Shown here piece after piece: positions 1 through 9,490 of a stretch of 64,000 nucleotides of DNA (position 1 is the stretch's first letter; every line of letters begins with the position of its first letter). Source of the DNA: an uncultured Crocinitomix sp. (lineage in GTDB: Bacteria; Bacteroidota; Bacteroidia; Flavobacteriales_D; Crocinitomicaceae); the NCBI GenBank assembly GCA_937136425.1, contig CAKZON010000068.1:235511-299510 (forward strand). Reading direction: 5' to 3'. The notes beneath the pieces were generated by a model. It worked only from the letters and a program-made list of their open reading frames with translations, was not told where the DNA came from and searched no databases. A program made the translations under genes and the position numbers.

Positions 1-476
1 TGGCTAAAATTCCAGTTTGGGTTTCATTTAATCCAAATATTTTAGCTAAAAGTGTTGAACCAAATTCAGAAACGGTAGCTTTCATTCTCGTTCCTTTTCC
101 TTCTGAAATGGAAAAAAGCTCAACAAGAAGCTGATGGGCTTTGTATGGAATTCCCATTGCAGCAGCTCTTTTTTCAATGTGCTTATTCGTTTCTCCAGGT
201 TTTCCTAAACCACTTAAATCTCCTTTTAAATCCATCAATAAAGATGGTATTCCTTTTAAAGACATTTCCTCTGCCAAAACTTGTAGTGATTTCGTTTTAC
301 CCGTTCCAGTAGCCCCTGCAATTAATCCGTGACGATTTAATGTGCTTAAAGGAATTTTAACATTTGCATCTCCAATAGGTTCTCCATCAAGCATGGCTGA
401 TCCAAGAGTTATATATTCTCCCTCAAATGCATATCCTTCATTAATGTGGTCTCTAAAATCTTCTGTTTTACTCATT
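1..476 (-). CDS. HerA-like/DUF853 family ATPase (partial, runs off the left edge)
   Basis: Minus-strand reading from ATG at 476 gives SKTEDFRDHINEGYAFEGEYITLGSAMLDGEPIG...HGLIAGATGTGKTKSLQVLAEEMSLKGIPSLLMDLKGDLSGLGKPGE; Walker A GATGTGKT and DUF853-like context. Confidence 0.8.
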
Positions 477-599
477 CTTTCATTTTTTTATCATCCGAGG
501 AGGCATTTGTAACTAGTGAAAATACAGGATGATCTGAACAAAAATAACCAAAATTTTCGCTCATATTTGAATACTATTTAGATCAATTCTAAATAATGG

Positions 600-629
600 T
601 TGTAAATCAGAACAATCTCACTAAATTTG
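600..629 (+). promoter_or_regulatory. Bacteroidota-type promoter of the suf operon
   Basis: TTG (600-602) - 19 bp - TAAATTTG (622-629), 12 bp before ATG at 642; matches TTG-N17-23-TAnnTTTG. Confidence 0.6.
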
Positions 630-641
630 CAAAAAACGCAC

Positions 642-1859
642 ATGTCATTTGATGTAACTAATATTAGAAAGCAGTTTCCAATTCTTCAAACGAAAATTGG
701 GAAATATCCATTAATCTATTTTGATAATGGAGCAACATCACAGAAACCTCAAATTGTGATTGATTACATCAATACGTACTACGAAACGGAAAATGCAAAT
801 ATTCACCGTGGAGTGCATCATTTAAGCCAAGTTTCTACTGAAAACTATGAAGAAGCTAGAAAAACGATTCAGGCTTATATTAATGCTAAAAAAGATTACG
901 AGGTTATTTTTACGCAAGGAACAACTGATGGAATCAATTTAGTGGCAAGCAGTTTTGGTAAATTACTGAAAGCAGGAGACGAAATTTTAATTTCGCAAAT
1001 GGAGCACCACTCAAATATTGTTCCTTGGCAAATGCTTGCTGAAGAGCGTGAATTAGTTCTCAAGTACATTCCAATGAATGCTGCTGGTGAACTTGTCATG
1101 AGTGAACTTGATACTTTGCTTACTGAAAAAACCAAACTAGTTTCTGTTACACATATTTCAAATGCGCTAGGCACAATTAACCCTATTGCTGAAATTATTG
1201 AAGCAGCGCATAAAGTTGGAGCAAAGGTATTAATTGATGGCGCACAGTCTTTACAACACATGCAAATTGATGTGCAGGATTTAGATTGTGACTTCCTAGT
1301 TTTTTCTGGTCATAAGGTATTTGGTCCAACTGGTGTTGGAGTGCTATATGGAAAAGAAGAATTATTGAATGAAATGCCACCCTACCGTGGTGGTGGCGAC
1401 ATGATAAAAACGGTAACATTAGAAAAAACAACATATAACGGGTTGCCGCATAAGTTTGAAGCCGGAACACCAAACATTATTGGTGGAATTGCTTTTGGAA
1501 AAGCCATTGAATGGTTAGCAGGGCAAGATTTGGAAGCCATCAAACAACATGAAGATGAATTGTTGGCGTATGCTACCGAAAAACTGGATGAGATTGAAGG
1601 AATGCAATTTTATGGAACAGCTAAAGAAAAGGGAAGTACAATTTCATTTTTAATTGAAGGCACACATCCTTATGACGTAGGAACGCTATTGAATCAACAA
1701 GGAGTGGCAGTGCGAACAGGACACCATTGTACTCAACCAATTATGGATTTTTACAATATTCCTGGAACAATTCGCGCGTCTTTCAGTTTTTATAATACAA
1801 AAGAAGAGATTGACCAATTTATAATTGCTTTGAAAAAAGCAGTAACCATGCTAAGCTAA
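642..1859 (+). CDS. sufS: SufS-family cysteine desulfurase
   Basis: MSFDVTNIRKQFPIL...YFDNGATSQKPQ...SGHKVFGPTGVGVLYG...RTGHHCTQPIMD; the ORF-track start at 627 lies in the promoter, so ATG 642 is preferred. Confidence 0.95.
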   Translation: MSFDVTNIRKQFPILQTKIGKYPLIYFDNGATSQKPQIVIDYINTYYETENANIHRGVHHLSQVSTENYEEARKTIQAYINAKKDYEVIFTQGTTDGINLVASSFGKLLKAGDEILISQMEHHSNIVPWQMLAEERELVLKYIPMNAAGELVMSELDTLLTEKTKLVSVTHISNALGTINPIAEIIEAAHKVGAKVLIDGAQSLQHMQIDVQDLDCDFLVFSGHKVFGPTGVGVLYGKEELLNEMPPYRGGGDMIKTVTLEKTTYNGLPHKFEAGTPNIIGGIAFGKAIEWLAGQDLEAIKQHEDELLAYATEKLDEIEGMQFYGTAKEKGSTISFLIEGTHPYDVGTLLNQQGVAVRTGHHCTQPIMDFYNIPGTIRASFSFYNTKEEIDQFIIALKKAVTMLS

Positions 1860-1860
1860 T

Positions 1861-2277
1861 ATGAGCATAATAGATAAGGAAAATGAATTAGTAGAGAGCT
1901 TTGCCATTTATGATGATTGGATGGAGAAGTACGAATATATTATTGAATTGGGAAAAGACTTACCCATAATTGATTCAACCAATAAAACGGATGAAAACAT
2001 TATTAAAGGATGTCAATCAACAGTTTGGTTACATGCAGAAAAAAAAGACGATAAAGTTGTTTTTACTGCAGATGCAGATGCAATAATTGCGAAAGGAATT
2101 ATTGCCATTTTGGTAGATGTTTTATCTAACGAAACACCTGATACGATAATTGATGCAAAACTTGATTTTATTAAAGAGATTGGTTTGCAAGAACACCTAT
2201 CTCCAACGCGGAGTAATGGCCTAGTAGCCATGGTAAAACAAATGAAAATGTATGCTTTAGCATTAAAAATGAAGTAA
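1861..2277 (+). CDS. sufE: SufE family protein
   Basis: YEYIIELGKDLPIID...IIKGCQSTVWLHAE; directly downstream of sufS. Confidence 0.92.
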   Translation: MSIIDKENELVESFAIYDDWMEKYEYIIELGKDLPIIDSTNKTDENIIKGCQSTVWLHAEKKDDKVVFTADADAIIAKGIIAILVDVLSNETPDTIIDAKLDFIKEIGLQEHLSPTRSNGLVAMVKQMKMYALALKMK

Positions 2278-2621
2278 TGATAGTTTCAAAAGAAGGAAGT
2301 ATGGATAAGGCGGCAATTAAGAACATGGAAGAAAATATTATTGCGGCATTAAAGGAAATTTATGATCCTGAAATTCCAGTAGATATTTTTGAGTTAGGAT
2401 TAATTTACGAAGTCAAAATTAAAGCGGACGGTTTTGTTGATATTGACATGACATTAACCTCCCCTAACTGCCCCGTTGCAGAAAGTCTACCTGTAGATGT
2501 TAAGAATAAGGTTGAAACCGTTTTAGGCGTGTCTGAAGCGAAAGTAAATATTGTATTTGATCCGCCATGGGACAAAGACATGATGAGTGAAGAAGCTCAG
2601 CTTGAATTAGGATTTCTGTAG
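2277..2621 (+). CDS. DUF59/MIP18-family Fe-S assembly protein (SufT-like)
   Basis: EIYDPEIPVDIFELGLIYEVKI...MTLTSPNCPVAESLP; suf operon context. Confidence 0.9.
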   Translation: MIVSKEGSMDKAAIKNMEENIIAALKEIYDPEIPVDIFELGLIYEVKIKADGFVDIDMTLTSPNCPVAESLPVDVKNKVETVLGVSEAKVNIVFDPPWDKDMMSEEAQLELGFL

Positions 2622-2640
2622 GACAGAAAATTTAATTGAG

Positions 2641-3468
2641 TTAATCTCTCAAGATTAAAAGGGGGGTGTCACAATAAAAAGTCATGCTTTTTGTCAAACT
2701 ACGGTGAAATAGATTTTTCCAAAAACCTCTGTCTCGTTTAATCATTGCAATTAAATCAACCTGATTGCGCTCAGCAAACTGTGTTAATAAATCTTCTTTA
2801 TACTCGCCGTATAACGTGTGATAAGTGTGCGGCGTTTTCTTTAAATAATGATCAACCACAAATTGCTCTGCTGAATCTTCGCCCAACACCTCTTCTTCAC
2901 CAATAGGCACATTAACTACCATTACATTTCCTTGGTGTTGCTCTGCAATATCATTCAACAATTGAATTTCCTCCATACTATCTACTCCTTGACTGTCAAC
3001 CGCCAACATTAAACTTTTGGGGATACTCAACTTTGCTGAATTAGGCACGCAAATAACTGGTGATTTAACATGACTTATAACATGTGAGGTCATAGTTCCT
3101 AAAAACATTTCACCTAAACCACCTGCGCCTTTCGTGCCCATAATAACAACACAGTCTTTTCCACTTTCCTCTTCAATTTTGCTGATAGCATCAACCACTG
3201 ACGAAAACTTTGAAACTGTTTGGAAGCTAGAACCATCATTATGGTCTAATTCTTTAAACCTTTTAAGCACAGCGCCTAGTCCATTTTCAGAATCTTCTTT
3301 TAACGGTTCTATATTGGGCATGGCACCAGCCTCAGCATAACTATATGGCACAGAAAACGTGTTAAGCAAAGTAAATTTACACGGCACATTATGAAACAAC
3401 TGTGCAGCATAGCTCATTGCTCTCCATGCATTGTCAGAAAAATCAGTTGGCAAAATAACACTTTTCAT
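2641..3468 (-). CDS. Universal stress protein, tandem UspA domains
   Basis: MKSVILPTDFSDNAWRAMSYA...VVIMGTKGAGGLGEMFLGTMTSHVISHVKSPVICVP. Confidence 0.88.
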   Translation of the reverse strand: MKSVILPTDFSDNAWRAMSYAAQLFHNVPCKFTLLNTFSVPYSYAEAGAMPNIEPLKEDSENGLGAVLKRFKELDHNDGSSFQTVSKFSSVVDAISKIEEESGKDCVVIMGTKGAGGLGEMFLGTMTSHVISHVKSPVICVPNSAKLSIPKSLMLAVDSQGVDSMEEIQLLNDIAEQHQGNVMVVNVPIGEEEVLGEDSAEQFVVDHYLKKTPHTYHTLYGEYKEDLLTQFAERNQVDLIAMIKRDRGFWKNLFHRSLTKSMTFYCDTPLLILRD

Positions 3469-3671
3469 TACTCAAAAATTTTAGTTAAACGGAGACCATT
3501 CTCCAATACTAAATTTATTGAATAAAGCCACCAAATAAAACGACTAATGTCAAACTATAAAATGATATCAATCAGTCCGCAGCCAACCTGACAAAAATCA
3601 AGCATTACACTAAGATATGTCGCCTTTTAAGGGGGTTAAAACAGCTATTTTTAGTAGTATAAAACAAGGTT

Positions 3672-4133
3672 ATGGATAAGATTGCATTTAAAAAACAAAT
3701 TTTAGAAACGGCAAGGGCTCGACAACATGAAATTGTAACAGATTTTAAGGTTCGTATTGACGATATAAATGGAGTTGAATATACTACAGATGAAGATCAA
3801 CATGATTTGGATCAGTTGTCGGCAAATCAAAGCAACAAAGCTTTGATTGCAATGCTCACAAAAGAATGGGAGTTTGCTAAAAACGAATTGGACTTTTTGC
3901 AAAAAATGGTGGTGATCGATTCACCTTTAGACAGCGCGGTAATTGGGGCAGTTGTAGTAACTGATCAAAAGACATTTTACCCCTCTGTAAGTGTTGAAAA
4001 TTTTGAGGTAAACGGTGAGTCTGTATTCGGCATTTCTAAAAAGGCACCACTATTTAAAGAAATGGAGGGCAAGAAAGTAGGTGACACTTTTAGCTTTAAT
4101 AATTACGACTATAATATTAAAGATATTTATTAA
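3672..4133 (+). CDS. GreA/GreB-like transcription elongation factor family protein
   Basis: C-terminal VIGAVVVTDQKTFYPSVSVENFEVNGESVFGISKKAPLFKEMEGKKVGDTFSFN; N-terminal coiled-coil. Confidence 0.7.
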   Translation: MDKIAFKKQILETARARQHEIVTDFKVRIDDINGVEYTTDEDQHDLDQLSANQSNKALIAMLTKEWEFAKNELDFLQKMVVIDSPLDSAVIGAVVVTDQKTFYPSVSVENFEVNGESVFGISKKAPLFKEMEGKKVGDTFSFNNYDYNIKDIY

Positions 4134-4155
4134 AACTTCATTCTTACAAAATAAA

Positions 4156-4186
4156 AGAGGGGCCAAAATTTAGCTCCTCTCATTTT
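4156..4186 (+). terminator. Rho-independent terminator-like hairpin
   Basis: AGAGGGGC...GCTCCTCT stem (one G-U) followed by CATTTTC, 22 bp after the preceding stop codon. Confidence 0.55.
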
Positions 4187-4250
4187 CGATTTAGTTTTTT
4201 CGGTTACAGATAATTGGTGTCACAATTAATCAACGTAAAAAAGCACGCTC

Positions 4251-4775
4251 TTATAATTCATACCATTCTAGCACCTCAAGGTTTCGCCTTCTTCCCTCAT
4301 CTACTGGTGCATAATTTTTAGCCAAATAGGTTAAAATCACATCCTCTGTGGCACCTAAATCCCACAACCCTTGCGTTTCTTGCATCCAAACAATTATATC
4401 CTTCCATCCTTTTCGGTCTGCTTTATTTTGTGTTACCAAATCCAATGAGTGGCAAGCTCCGCAGGTTCTAATAACAAGATCAACTCCATCATCAACAATT
4501 AAACCTGTTGGAGTATGAATTCCATTTTCAATTTCATCTGGATTCAGATCCATAGTCATTAGCATTGGATCAATTACGCTTGTATCTAATACTGATATAT
4601 TTTCATCAGGTGTAGAAAAAAATCTTGGAAAATAAGTCAATTGCACAGTGAAAATTACAGCCGTAACAATTAATAACGAAGCAAATGTTATTGTTCGCCT
4701 AGCTTGTTTCAAAGCCTGCTCATATATCTTTTCTTCTTTTGTCATCAAGCCTGTTTTACTGCTATTCGGTGACAT
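4251..4775 (-). CDS. Sulfite dehydrogenase cytochrome c subunit (SorB-like)
   Basis: N-terminal TM segment, CGACH heme motif; alternative start at 4745 overlaps the sorA-like stop codon; directly downstream of the molybdoenzyme. Confidence 0.7.
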   Translation of the reverse strand: MSPNSSKTGLMTKEEKIYEQALKQARRTITFASLLIVTAVIFTVQLTYFPRFFSTPDENISVLDTSVIDPMLMTMDLNPDEIENGIHTPTGLIVDDGVDLVIRTCGACHSLDLVTQNKADRKGWKDIIVWMQETQGLWDLGATEDVILTYLAKNYAPVDEGRRRNLEVLEWYEL

Positions 4776-5983
4776 GCATTATTTAAATATCCTTTCGGAT
4801 TCCAACCTGGTAAAATCATGGGTTGTACTTTCCCGTTTTCATCCATTGCCCTTGCCCAAATCTCATAATAACCATAACCTGGTAAGGTTACCTCCGTTTT
4901 CCACCTTTGCCACGCCAACCTATTTTTTGGTGGATTCAATTCGCATTTTTGCCATGAAACTCCAAAATCAATAGACACCATTACCGATTTCACCATTAAA
5001 TCTCCTGCCCAAGCATGGCCCCGTACTTCAAATGATTTTCCTTTGCCAATAATTGCTCCCGTTTTTGGATAAGTTACAATTGATTTAACTGGCATAGATT
5101 CGATAATTTTCATATCCTCATCTGGCACTTTTGTTCCTGGTGGCACAGGATATTTAGGAACACGATAAGATTGACCTCCCATTTTTGGTCCGTCATGTTC
5201 TTTATCTCTAATTGCAATTTTAGTTAACCATTTGCCTGAAACTGATGCAGGCCACCCACCCATCACTAAACGCAACGGATAACCGTTCATTTTAGGAATT
5301 GCCTCACCATTCATTGCCCACGCAATTAAAGATTCATCCTCCATTGCTTTTTTAATTGGAACACCTCTAGAAATTACAGTTTTACTCATGTCACCAGAAA
5401 GATGCGTGTCTGCCCCGTAATAACCAATGTACACCGCCGAGTCTTTTACACCCACCGCGTTTAACACATCTTTTAAACGAACGCCTGTCCAACGAGTGCA
5501 GGCTACAGCACCAAGTCCCCATTGATTACCTTTAGCAGGTGGATTAAACTCGCTTCTTCCATTTCCACCACACTCTAATGTTAAATCATAAGTGTAATGG
5601 GTGAAATTATCATACAATTCTTTTAACGTAAATGTTTTTTGTTGTGCAGCAGCTTCTCCTTCAATTGTCAACGTCCAATTCTCTAAATCAAATTCAGTAG
5701 GTGGAATTCCGTTATTGCGCACAAACATTACATTAGCTGGCGTAATTTCAGGATCTAATAAATGCGGAGGTGTTTCGGCATTCCATGGTTTTCTATTTAA
5801 AATAGTTAACGCTTCACTTTTACCTGGTAATTTCTCAGGGTCAACAGTTTCATCTAAACCTATAGGTTCCAATTCTGCAGGAAAATTTTCACCATAAACA
5901 ATTTTAGTACCAACTACCGCGGTTAAAGCGGCCAGAGCCGATTTTGAAATAAATTTTCTTCTAGAATTTTTCTTGTTATTCAT
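4745..5983 (-). CDS. Sulfite oxidase/dehydrogenase molybdopterin subunit (SorA-like)
   Basis: Tat signal SRRKFISKSALAAL; LTLECGGNGRSEFNPPAKGNQWGLGAVACTRWTGVRLKDVL (Mo-ligand Cys region); C-terminal dimerisation domain. Confidence 0.87.
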   Translation of the reverse strand: MNNKKNSRRKFISKSALAALTAVVGTKIVYGENFPAELEPIGLDETVDPEKLPGKSEALTILNRKPWNAETPPHLLDPEITPANVMFVRNNGIPPTEFDLENWTLTIEGEAAAQQKTFTLKELYDNFTHYTYDLTLECGGNGRSEFNPPAKGNQWGLGAVACTRWTGVRLKDVLNAVGVKDSAVYIGYYGADTHLSGDMSKTVISRGVPIKKAMEDESLIAWAMNGEAIPKMNGYPLRLVMGGWPASVSGKWLTKIAIRDKEHDGPKMGGQSYRVPKYPVPPGTKVPDEDMKIIESMPVKSIVTYPKTGAIIGKGKSFEVRGHAWAGDLMVKSVMVSIDFGVSWQKCELNPPKNRLAWQRWKTEVTLPGYGYYEIWARAMDENGKVQPMILPGWNPKGYLNNACHRIAVKQA

Positions 5984-6029
5984 AAGCAAATGAGGTTGGA
6001 AAACCTATAATCGTCATAATTCAACCTAC

Positions 6030-6103
6030 CAAAATAATCAATTTCTTTTTTGTTTATTGGTAACAAAAGTTACATTCGTTAAAGAAAGGGCTGCTTACCT
6101 TTC
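6030..6103. promoter_or_regulatory. Divergent promoter region with a GTAACAAAAGTTAC operator (6060-6073)
   Basis: Dyad GTAAC-AAAA-GTTAC; 22 bp on one side is TTATTTTG (minus strand, 6030-6037), 22 bp on the other is TACCTTTC (plus, 6096-6103). Confidence 0.6.
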
Positions 6104-6123
6104 CGAATTGAATCAATTGTACT

Positions 6124-7932
6124 GTGATGAATAAATTTTATACTTTGTTTTTTGGGCTGCTATTACTAAGCATTAATGCGTTTACGCAATCGGCCAATTC
6201 TCCTTTTATTTCTGCTGATAAATTAGTCAACCAATTTTCAGATTATGTTGTATTGGATATTTCGAAAAAAGAAAAATTTCAAGAAGAGTCCATTATTGGT
6301 GCACTTAACATATCTCGAGACGATATTTCAAAAACAGATGCGGCTTATGGTGGATTAATAGCAAGCCGTGAAAAATTAGAAAGCTTGTTAAGCAACCTAA
6401 GCATTACTCCAACAGACAATATTGTTGTCTATGATCATAAAGGAGGAAGTGATGCAGCACGTTTATGGTGGGTACTTAAGTATTACGGACATGAAGATGT
6501 TCAATTATTAAACGGAGGATTAAATGCTTGGGGAAACAATAACACATCAATTGACAGCATTATCACACGAGTTGATTCTGTAGCCTATACTTTTCCGAGC
6601 CAATCAAGCAACACCATTGAGATGGCTAGCCTGAACGAAGTAAAAGCAGCTATTGACAACCCAAACGTTCTATTAATAGACACCCGAAATCAAGATGAGT
6701 TTGAAGGAGTGTATCAAAAAGATGGTGCTTTTAAAGCAGGAAGAATACCCGAAAGTGTCCATATAGATTGGGCTGCAAATATTGATTATCATGGCAATCA
6801 ATTATTATTAGAAAAAGATAGTTTATTGTCTCTCTATGCATCAAAAGGAATTACGAAGGACAAAGAAATAATTGTTTATTGTCATTCCGGCGTACGATCT
6901 TCTTTCACTGCGCTTGTTCTTTCTGAAGTATTGAATTATCCAAACGTTAGTAATTATGATGGATCATGGATTGAATGGAGTTACAATGATGAATTGCCCA
7001 TTGATACGGGTGCGGTTATCATTCCAGTTGAAGAACATATAGCTAGTTACAGTGAAGTGTTTTGGGCAGGATTTGGCAATTTTGCTTCTTATACTTGGAA
7101 TGAAATTACTTTTAATGTATCCCCCTGGTATGTCAATTACTTTTGGTTACTTGTAGTGCTTTCATTGGTTGTTTGGCTTTTAGAAATTGCTTTTCCTTGG
7201 CGAAAAAATCAACCTATAGTTCGTAAAGATTTTTGGATTGATGCTTTTTTCATGTTCTTCAATTTTTACATTTTCAAATTAATAATCTTCATGTCTTTTT
7301 CAGATGTTACGGCGAAGTTTTTTCATGACATAATTGGCGGAGATACCACCTCATATTCATTACTTGATTTAGCGAGCTTACCTTTATGGCTGCAGTTGGT
7401 TATCTTTTTTATTGCTACTGATTTTATTCAGTGGTTTACACATGTTTTATTACATAGATTTAACTTTTTATGGCGCTTCCATAAAGTTCACCACTCAATT
7501 GAGCAAATGGGTTTTGCTGGACATTTACGTTACCATTGGATGGAAAACGTTTTCTATACCCCAATGAAATATATTGCAGTAATGTTAATTGGAGGGTTTA
7601 CTCCTGAAATGGCATATATCGTATTTTATATTTCAATTGCAATTGGTCATTTAAACCATGCCAATATAGGATTGGATTACGGTCCGTTCAAATACATTTT
7701 AAACAACCCTAAAATGCACATATGGCACCATGCAAAAGAATTGCCAGAGAACAGACGCTACGGTGTTAATTTTGGGATTTCGTTAAGTATTTGGGATTAT
7801 ATATTCCGTAAAAATTACATCCCATCAAATGGACGAGATATTGAACTTGGATTTGACGGAATTGAACGTTATCCTCGTGGATTTTTTGGATTGATCTTTT
7901 CTGGATTTAGAAAAACGCCAGACGAAAAATAG
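6124..7932 (+). CDS. Fusion protein: signal peptide, two rhodanese domains, sterol desaturase/fatty acid hydroxylase domain
   Basis: Rhodanese 1 VVYDHKGGSDAARLWWVLKYYGHEDVQLLNGGL (no Cys); rhodanese 2 IIVYCHSGVRSS; His boxes HVLLHR, FHKVHHS, HLNHAN, HIWHH. Confidence 0.85.
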   Translation: MMNKFYTLFFGLLLLSINAFTQSANSPFISADKLVNQFSDYVVLDISKKEKFQEESIIGALNISRDDISKTDAAYGGLIASREKLESLLSNLSITPTDNIVVYDHKGGSDAARLWWVLKYYGHEDVQLLNGGLNAWGNNNTSIDSIITRVDSVAYTFPSQSSNTIEMASLNEVKAAIDNPNVLLIDTRNQDEFEGVYQKDGAFKAGRIPESVHIDWAANIDYHGNQLLLEKDSLLSLYASKGITKDKEIIVYCHSGVRSSFTALVLSEVLNYPNVSNYDGSWIEWSYNDELPIDTGAVIIPVEEHIASYSEVFWAGFGNFASYTWNEITFNVSPWYVNYFWLLVVLSLVVWLLEIAFPWRKNQPIVRKDFWIDAFFMFFNFYIFKLIIFMSFSDVTAKFFHDIIGGDTTSYSLLDLASLPLWLQLVIFFIATDFIQWFTHVLLHRFNFLWRFHKVHHSIEQMGFAGHLRYHWMENVFYTPMKYIAVMLIGGFTPEMAYIVFYISIAIGHLNHANIGLDYGPFKYILNNPKMHIWHHAKELPENRRYGVNFGISLSIWDYIFRKNYIPSNGRDIELGFDGIERYPRGFFGLIFSGFRKTPDEK

Positions 7933-7957
7933 TTGCTAGGTTTAAGAAGTAGCAATT

Positions 7958-8659
7958 TCAATTGCCTTTTCCATTAGCTCCTAAAGTGTGAATGCCTACA
8001 ATAATTGCATCTCCTATTTGAAGATCGTTTACTGCTGCGATTGAATCATCTCGAAAACTGGTAATAATAGGTTTATCATCCACTATTTTAACATTTGTAG
8101 GAATGAATTCGTTTCCGAAAATAATTAAAGATTTTCGGCGTAATGAATCCTCTGTGAGAATCATCAATTGAGGTTATGGTTGCAAGTATTGATAAATGAT
8201 TGTCAACCTCAGATTGAGCATTCAAAAATTGGGAAATCATTTCCAATAAAACCTCACCCCATTTTTTGTCCATTTGGTATTTATAAGGAAAAAAATACTC
8301 AATGATATTCCAGTCTCTTTTCAGAGACAATACCTATATTTCCTTATGACTTTTCATGAATTATTCCGGCATAGCCATACTTGTTATGCAAGTATGAAAT
8401 ATAGTACTTATCATCCTGCCTCCAATCTAAATTGAAGTTCTTATCAACAATGCGCATGGTTCTGCTCTTTTATTTTTGACCAATTGAACTTTGGTCAAAG
8501 CAGCAAAAAATTGCAGGTCCCAATCGAATTTTCCTGCTGCTACTTTAGGATGATAATATTTAAGAAATCCCAGATTTTTTTTGCTGTAGTATAACGTTTT
8601 TCAACCTTAGAAACCTCTTGCGAATAACTATTAAAATGGAGTAAAGCAATTACAACCAT
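7958..8659 (-). pseudogene. Degraded S41 (C-terminal processing) peptidase-like gene
   Basis: Fragments in shifting frames: signal-like MVVIALLHFNSYSQEVSKVEKRYTTAKKIW, then GFLKYYHPKVAAGKFDWDLQFF, then WNIIEYFFPYKYQMDKKWGEVLLEMISQFLNAQSEVDNHLSILATITSIDDSH, then FIPTNVKIVDDKPIITSF...LQIGDAIIVG. Confidence 0.7.
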
Positions 8660-8680
8660 TTTTATAAGGCGCGTTAAAGG

Positions 8681-8917
8681 TTATGCCGTTTTTGGTTTTC
8701 TATCCAACAAATTTAGAACCCCAGAGATAATTAGTAAGAACCAAGGTGCGCCGTGCATCAAAAAATCGAACCAATCAATAGGTTGCATTCCAACCGCTCC
8801 ACCACGTATCCATAGTAATTTGTCCCAAATATGAGGTGTTGGTGTAAATGGCGCCAAACCTAATGTTAAGGATGCAATTGCAAACAATTTCCAGTTTGTT
8901 TTTAAAGCTTCTTTCAT
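8681..8917 (-). CDS. Small integral membrane protein, unknown function
   Basis: 78 aa, two hydrophobic segments, ATG start; upstream gene in same direction. Confidence 0.6.
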   Translation of the reverse strand: MKEALKTNWKLFAIASLTLGLAPFTPTPHIWDKLLWIRGGAVGMQPIDWFDFLMHGAPWFLLIISGVLNLLDRKPKTA

Positions 8918-8928
8918 GCTAATAAAAA

Positions 8929-9333
8929 TTACCAGTTTAAATAACCACCTTCTAATTCTAGCACGTGAGTGAATCCATTTGCCTCAAACACTTTAAGCGC
9001 TTTTGCACTTCTATTACCACTTCTGCAGTAAATTAACACGGGTGCATTTTTATCTAAATTATTGATGTTAGCTTCAAAACTAGGATCATTATAATCAATA
9101 TTACTTGCACCATCAATTGCACCTGATTGAAACTCACCGGGAGTTCTTACATCAATTAATTGTACGTCTGTATTTTCAGCTAAAAACGCTTTAAACTCAG
9201 CTTTACTTACCCGTTTAACCTCCGTTGTAGATTCAACCGTAGTCGTCTCGCCTTGAGTACTTGTTGACTCAGACTGTGCACATGATGTAAATGTAAATAC
9301 ACTCGCTAGTATTCCAATAATTGCAATTCTCAT
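8929..9333 (-). CDS. Exported rhodanese-like lipoprotein
   Basis: Lipobox FTFTSCAQ; LIDVRTPGEFQSGAIDGASNIDY; active-site loop CRSGNRS. Confidence 0.88.
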   Translation of the reverse strand: MRIAIIGILASVFTFTSCAQSESTSTQGETTTVESTTEVKRVSKAEFKAFLAENTDVQLIDVRTPGEFQSGAIDGASNIDYNDPSFEANINNLDKNAPVLIYCRSGNRSAKALKVFEANGFTHVLELEGGYLNW

Positions 9334-9349
9334 ATTCTCTTTTTATAAA

Positions 9350-9388
9350 ATTAAAAAAATCCGCTCTGCCACATACAGCAGAACGGAT
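9350..9388 (-). terminator. Terminator after the cytoplasmic rhodanese gene
   Basis: ATCCGCTCTGC...GCAGAACGGAT hairpin (one mismatch) followed on the minus strand by a T tract. Confidence 0.65.
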
Positions 9389-9490
9389 AATTATGGTCAG
9401 TTGGTTGCCAAAATTATTCTAAACTAAAAACCGTCTCAACCAACTTCTCTCTCACGATTGATCGCTATCAATCTCTCCCTCGTTGCTAAA

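Noticed and set aside
896-1473. Minus-strand ORFs (896..1261, 1195..1473) opposite sufS
   Set aside because: Antisense to a clear conserved CDS, low-complexity composition, no promoter or RBS-like signal
4648-4974. Plus-strand ORF over the sorA/sorB junction
   Set aside because: Antisense to two supported genes; spurious composition
9456-9473. GATTGAT-CGCT-ATCAATC hairpin near 9.46 kb
   Set aside because: Short stem with no T-tract; the nearby 9359-9388 stem is the better terminator
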